A DNA stretch of 64,000 nt from Terebella lapidaria (Eukaryota; Annelida; Polychaeta; Terebellida; Terebellidae): assembly GCA_949152475.1 (NCBI GenBank), contig OX424555.1:22338868-22402867 (forward strand), in the 5' to 3' direction. Position 1 is the stretch's first letter; the number at the start of each line of letters is the position of its first letter. Below the pieces are notes generated by a model that ran no database searches, was not told where the DNA came from, and saw only the letters and a program-made list of their open reading frames with translations. Position numbers and translations under genes: made by a program. Positions 62,101 through 64,000 of the stretch are shown here, piece by piece.

Positions 62101-64000
62101 CCCACTGCCACCAAGACTACAGTGTGACTTCCCAAAACTCACTGCCACCACGACTGCAGTGTGACTTCCTACAACCCACTGCCACCAAGACTGCAGTGTG
62201 ACTTCCCACAACCCACCGCCACCAAGTCTGCAGTGTTACTTCCCACAACCCACTGCCACCAAGACTGCAGTGTGACTTTCCACAACCCACTGCCACCAAG
62301 ACTGCAGTGTGACTTCCCACAACCCACTGCCACCAAAACTGCAGTGTGACTTCCCACAACCCACTGCCATCAAGACTGCAGTGTGACTTCCCACAACCCA
62401 CTGCCATCAAGACTGCAGTGTGCTTCCACAATACACTGCCACCAAGACTACAGTGTGATTTCCCAAAACCCACTGCCACCAAGATAACAGTACGACTTCC
62501 CACAACCCACTGCCACCAAGACTGCAGTGTGACTTCCCACAACTCACTGCCACCAAGACTGCAGTGTGACTTCCCACAACCCACTGCCATCAAAACAGCA
62601 GTGTGACTTCCCACAGCCCACTGCCACCAAGACTACAGTGTGACTTCCCACAACCCACTGCCACCAAGACTGCAGTGTGACTTCCCACTGACACCAAGAC
62701 TGCAGTGTGACTTCCCACAACCCAAAGTCACCAAAACTGCAGTATGACTTCCAGCAACCCACTGCCACCAAGACTGCAGTGTGACTTTCCACAAAGGGAA
62801 GTCAAGACTGCCATCAAGACTGCAGTGTGACTTTCCACAACCCACTGCCATCAAGACTGCAGTGTGACTTTCCACAACCCACTGCCACCAAGACTGCAGT
62901 GTGACTTCCCACAACCCACTGCCACCAAGACTGCAGTGTGACTTCCCACAACCCACTGCCACCAAGACTGCAGTGTGACTTCCCACAACCCACTGTCACC
63001 AAGACTGCAGTGTGACTTCCCACAACCCACTGTCACCAAGACTGCAGTGTGACTTCCCACAACCCACTGCCACCAAGACTACAGTGTGACTTCCCACAAC
63101 CCACTGTCACCAAAACTGCAGTGTGACTTCCCACAACCCACTGCCACCAAGACTGCAGTGTGACTTCCCACAACCCACTGCCACCAAGACTACAGTGTGA
63201 CTTCCCACAACCCACTGCCACCAAGACTACAGTGTGACTTCCCACAACCCACTGCGACCAAGACTGCAGTATGACTTCCCACAACCCAAAGTCACCAAAA
63301 CTGCAGTATGACTTCCAACAACCCACTGCCACCAAGACTGCAGTGCGATTTCCCAAAACCCACTGCCACCAAGATAACAGTGTGAATTCCCACAACCCAC
63401 TGCCATCAAGACTGCAGTGTGACTTTCCACAACCCACTGCCACCAAGACTGCAGTGTGACTTTCCACAACCCACTGCCATCAAGACTGCAGTGTGACTTT
63501 CCACAACCCACTGCCACCAAGACTGCAGTGTGACTTCCCACAACCCACTGCCATCAAGACTGCAGTGTGACTTTCCACAACCCACTGCCACCAAGACTGC
63601 AGTGTGAATTCCCACAACCCACTGCCATCAAGACTGCAGTGTGACTTTCCACAACCCACTGCCACCAAGACTGCAGTGTGACTTTCCACAACCCACTGCC
63701 ATCAAGACTGCAGTGTGACTTTCCACAACCCACTGCCACCAAGACTGCAGTGTGACTTCCCACAACCCACTGCCATCAAGACTGCAGTGTGACTTCCCAC
63801 AACCCACTGCCATCAAGACTGCAGTGTGACTTTCCACAACCCACTGCCACCAAGACTGCAGTGTGAATTCCCACAACCCACTGCCATCAAGACTGCAGTG
63901 TGACTTTCCACAACCCACTGCCATCAAGACTGCAGTGTGACTTTCCACAACCCACTGCCACCAAGACTGCAGTGTGACTTCCCACAACCCACTGCCACCA
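62101..64000. repeat. 37-bp tandem array running off the right edge (about 51 units)
   Basis: The plus-strand unit reads CCCACTGCCACCAAGACTGC followed by AGTGTGACTTCCCACAA. Because 37 is not a multiple of three, open frames on the minus strand cycle through three frames every 111 bp and produce Trp/Gly/Ser/His-rich translations, which I regard as artefacts. Units vary mainly as CCACC versus CCATC and CTTCCC versus CTTTCC. In the last 600 bp these alternate, suggesting a dimeric higher-order unit. Confidence 0.97.

Noticed and set aside
62117-62614. Long Trp/Gly/Ser/His-rich frames in the 37-bp array
   Set aside because: The unit length is not a multiple of three and all frames give similar products, so these are repeat artefacts.

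Overview
This is eukaryotic genomic DNA from an animal, almost certainly an invertebrate. The only secure gene is a minus-strand, intron-rich C2H2 zinc-finger gene. Genes are sparse, introns run to 10-25 kb, and short ACATGTACATGTA-type words, homopolymers, minisatellites and small inverted-repeat elements are scattered throughout. This texture is compatible with a cephalochordate (amphioxus) or a mollusc, and I cannot decide between them. I see no bacterial operons, CRISPR arrays, rRNA or convincing tRNA genes.

The gene belongs to the ZNF384/ZNF362 - rotund/squeeze - lin-29 family. Reading right to left, its exons are: a short start exon (40472-40536, ATG at 40513), a 79-nt exon (29632-29710), a proline/glycine-rich exon (27604-27863) that ends after the CxxC half of zinc finger 1, and a large terminal exon (20408-21457) that completes finger 1, adds five more fingers and carries the stop codon. 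Splice phases agree at every junction and give a 476-residue protein.

The striking point lies further downstream on the same strand. Exons at 1645-1867 and 716-900 encode a second zinc-finger array. The first of these also begins in phase 0 inside finger 1, with exactly the second half needed to complete the CxxC from exon 27604-27863. The two arrays align without a gap over 103 residues and are about half identical. The simplest reading is one gene with two alternative 3' DNA-binding cassettes, comparable in logic to Drosophila lola, broad or tramtrack. The fingers that set the core site are conserved between cassettes and the outer fingers differ. The second cassette runs off the left edge of the window.

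The introns hold most of the remaining structure. The intron where the splice choice is made starts with a 3-kb minisatellite (about 80 units of 33/36/39 bp, starting about 30 nt from the splice donor). It then holds a 918-bp foldback-like element with terminal inverted repeats, a possible 4-bp target duplication and an interior built from palindromes of two half-sites, GCGTTA and GCGTAA. The downstream part (1.9-20.4 kb) has copies of a roughly 300-bp MITE and two smaller inverted-repeat elements. Upstream of the start codon (40.5-64 kb) I find no convincing coding exon. That region has several GC-rich patches that may hold the promoter, a 1.8-kb nearly perfect inverted repeat with a MITE nested in its loop (58498-60306), and a 37-bp tandem array that continues past the right edge (62101-64000).
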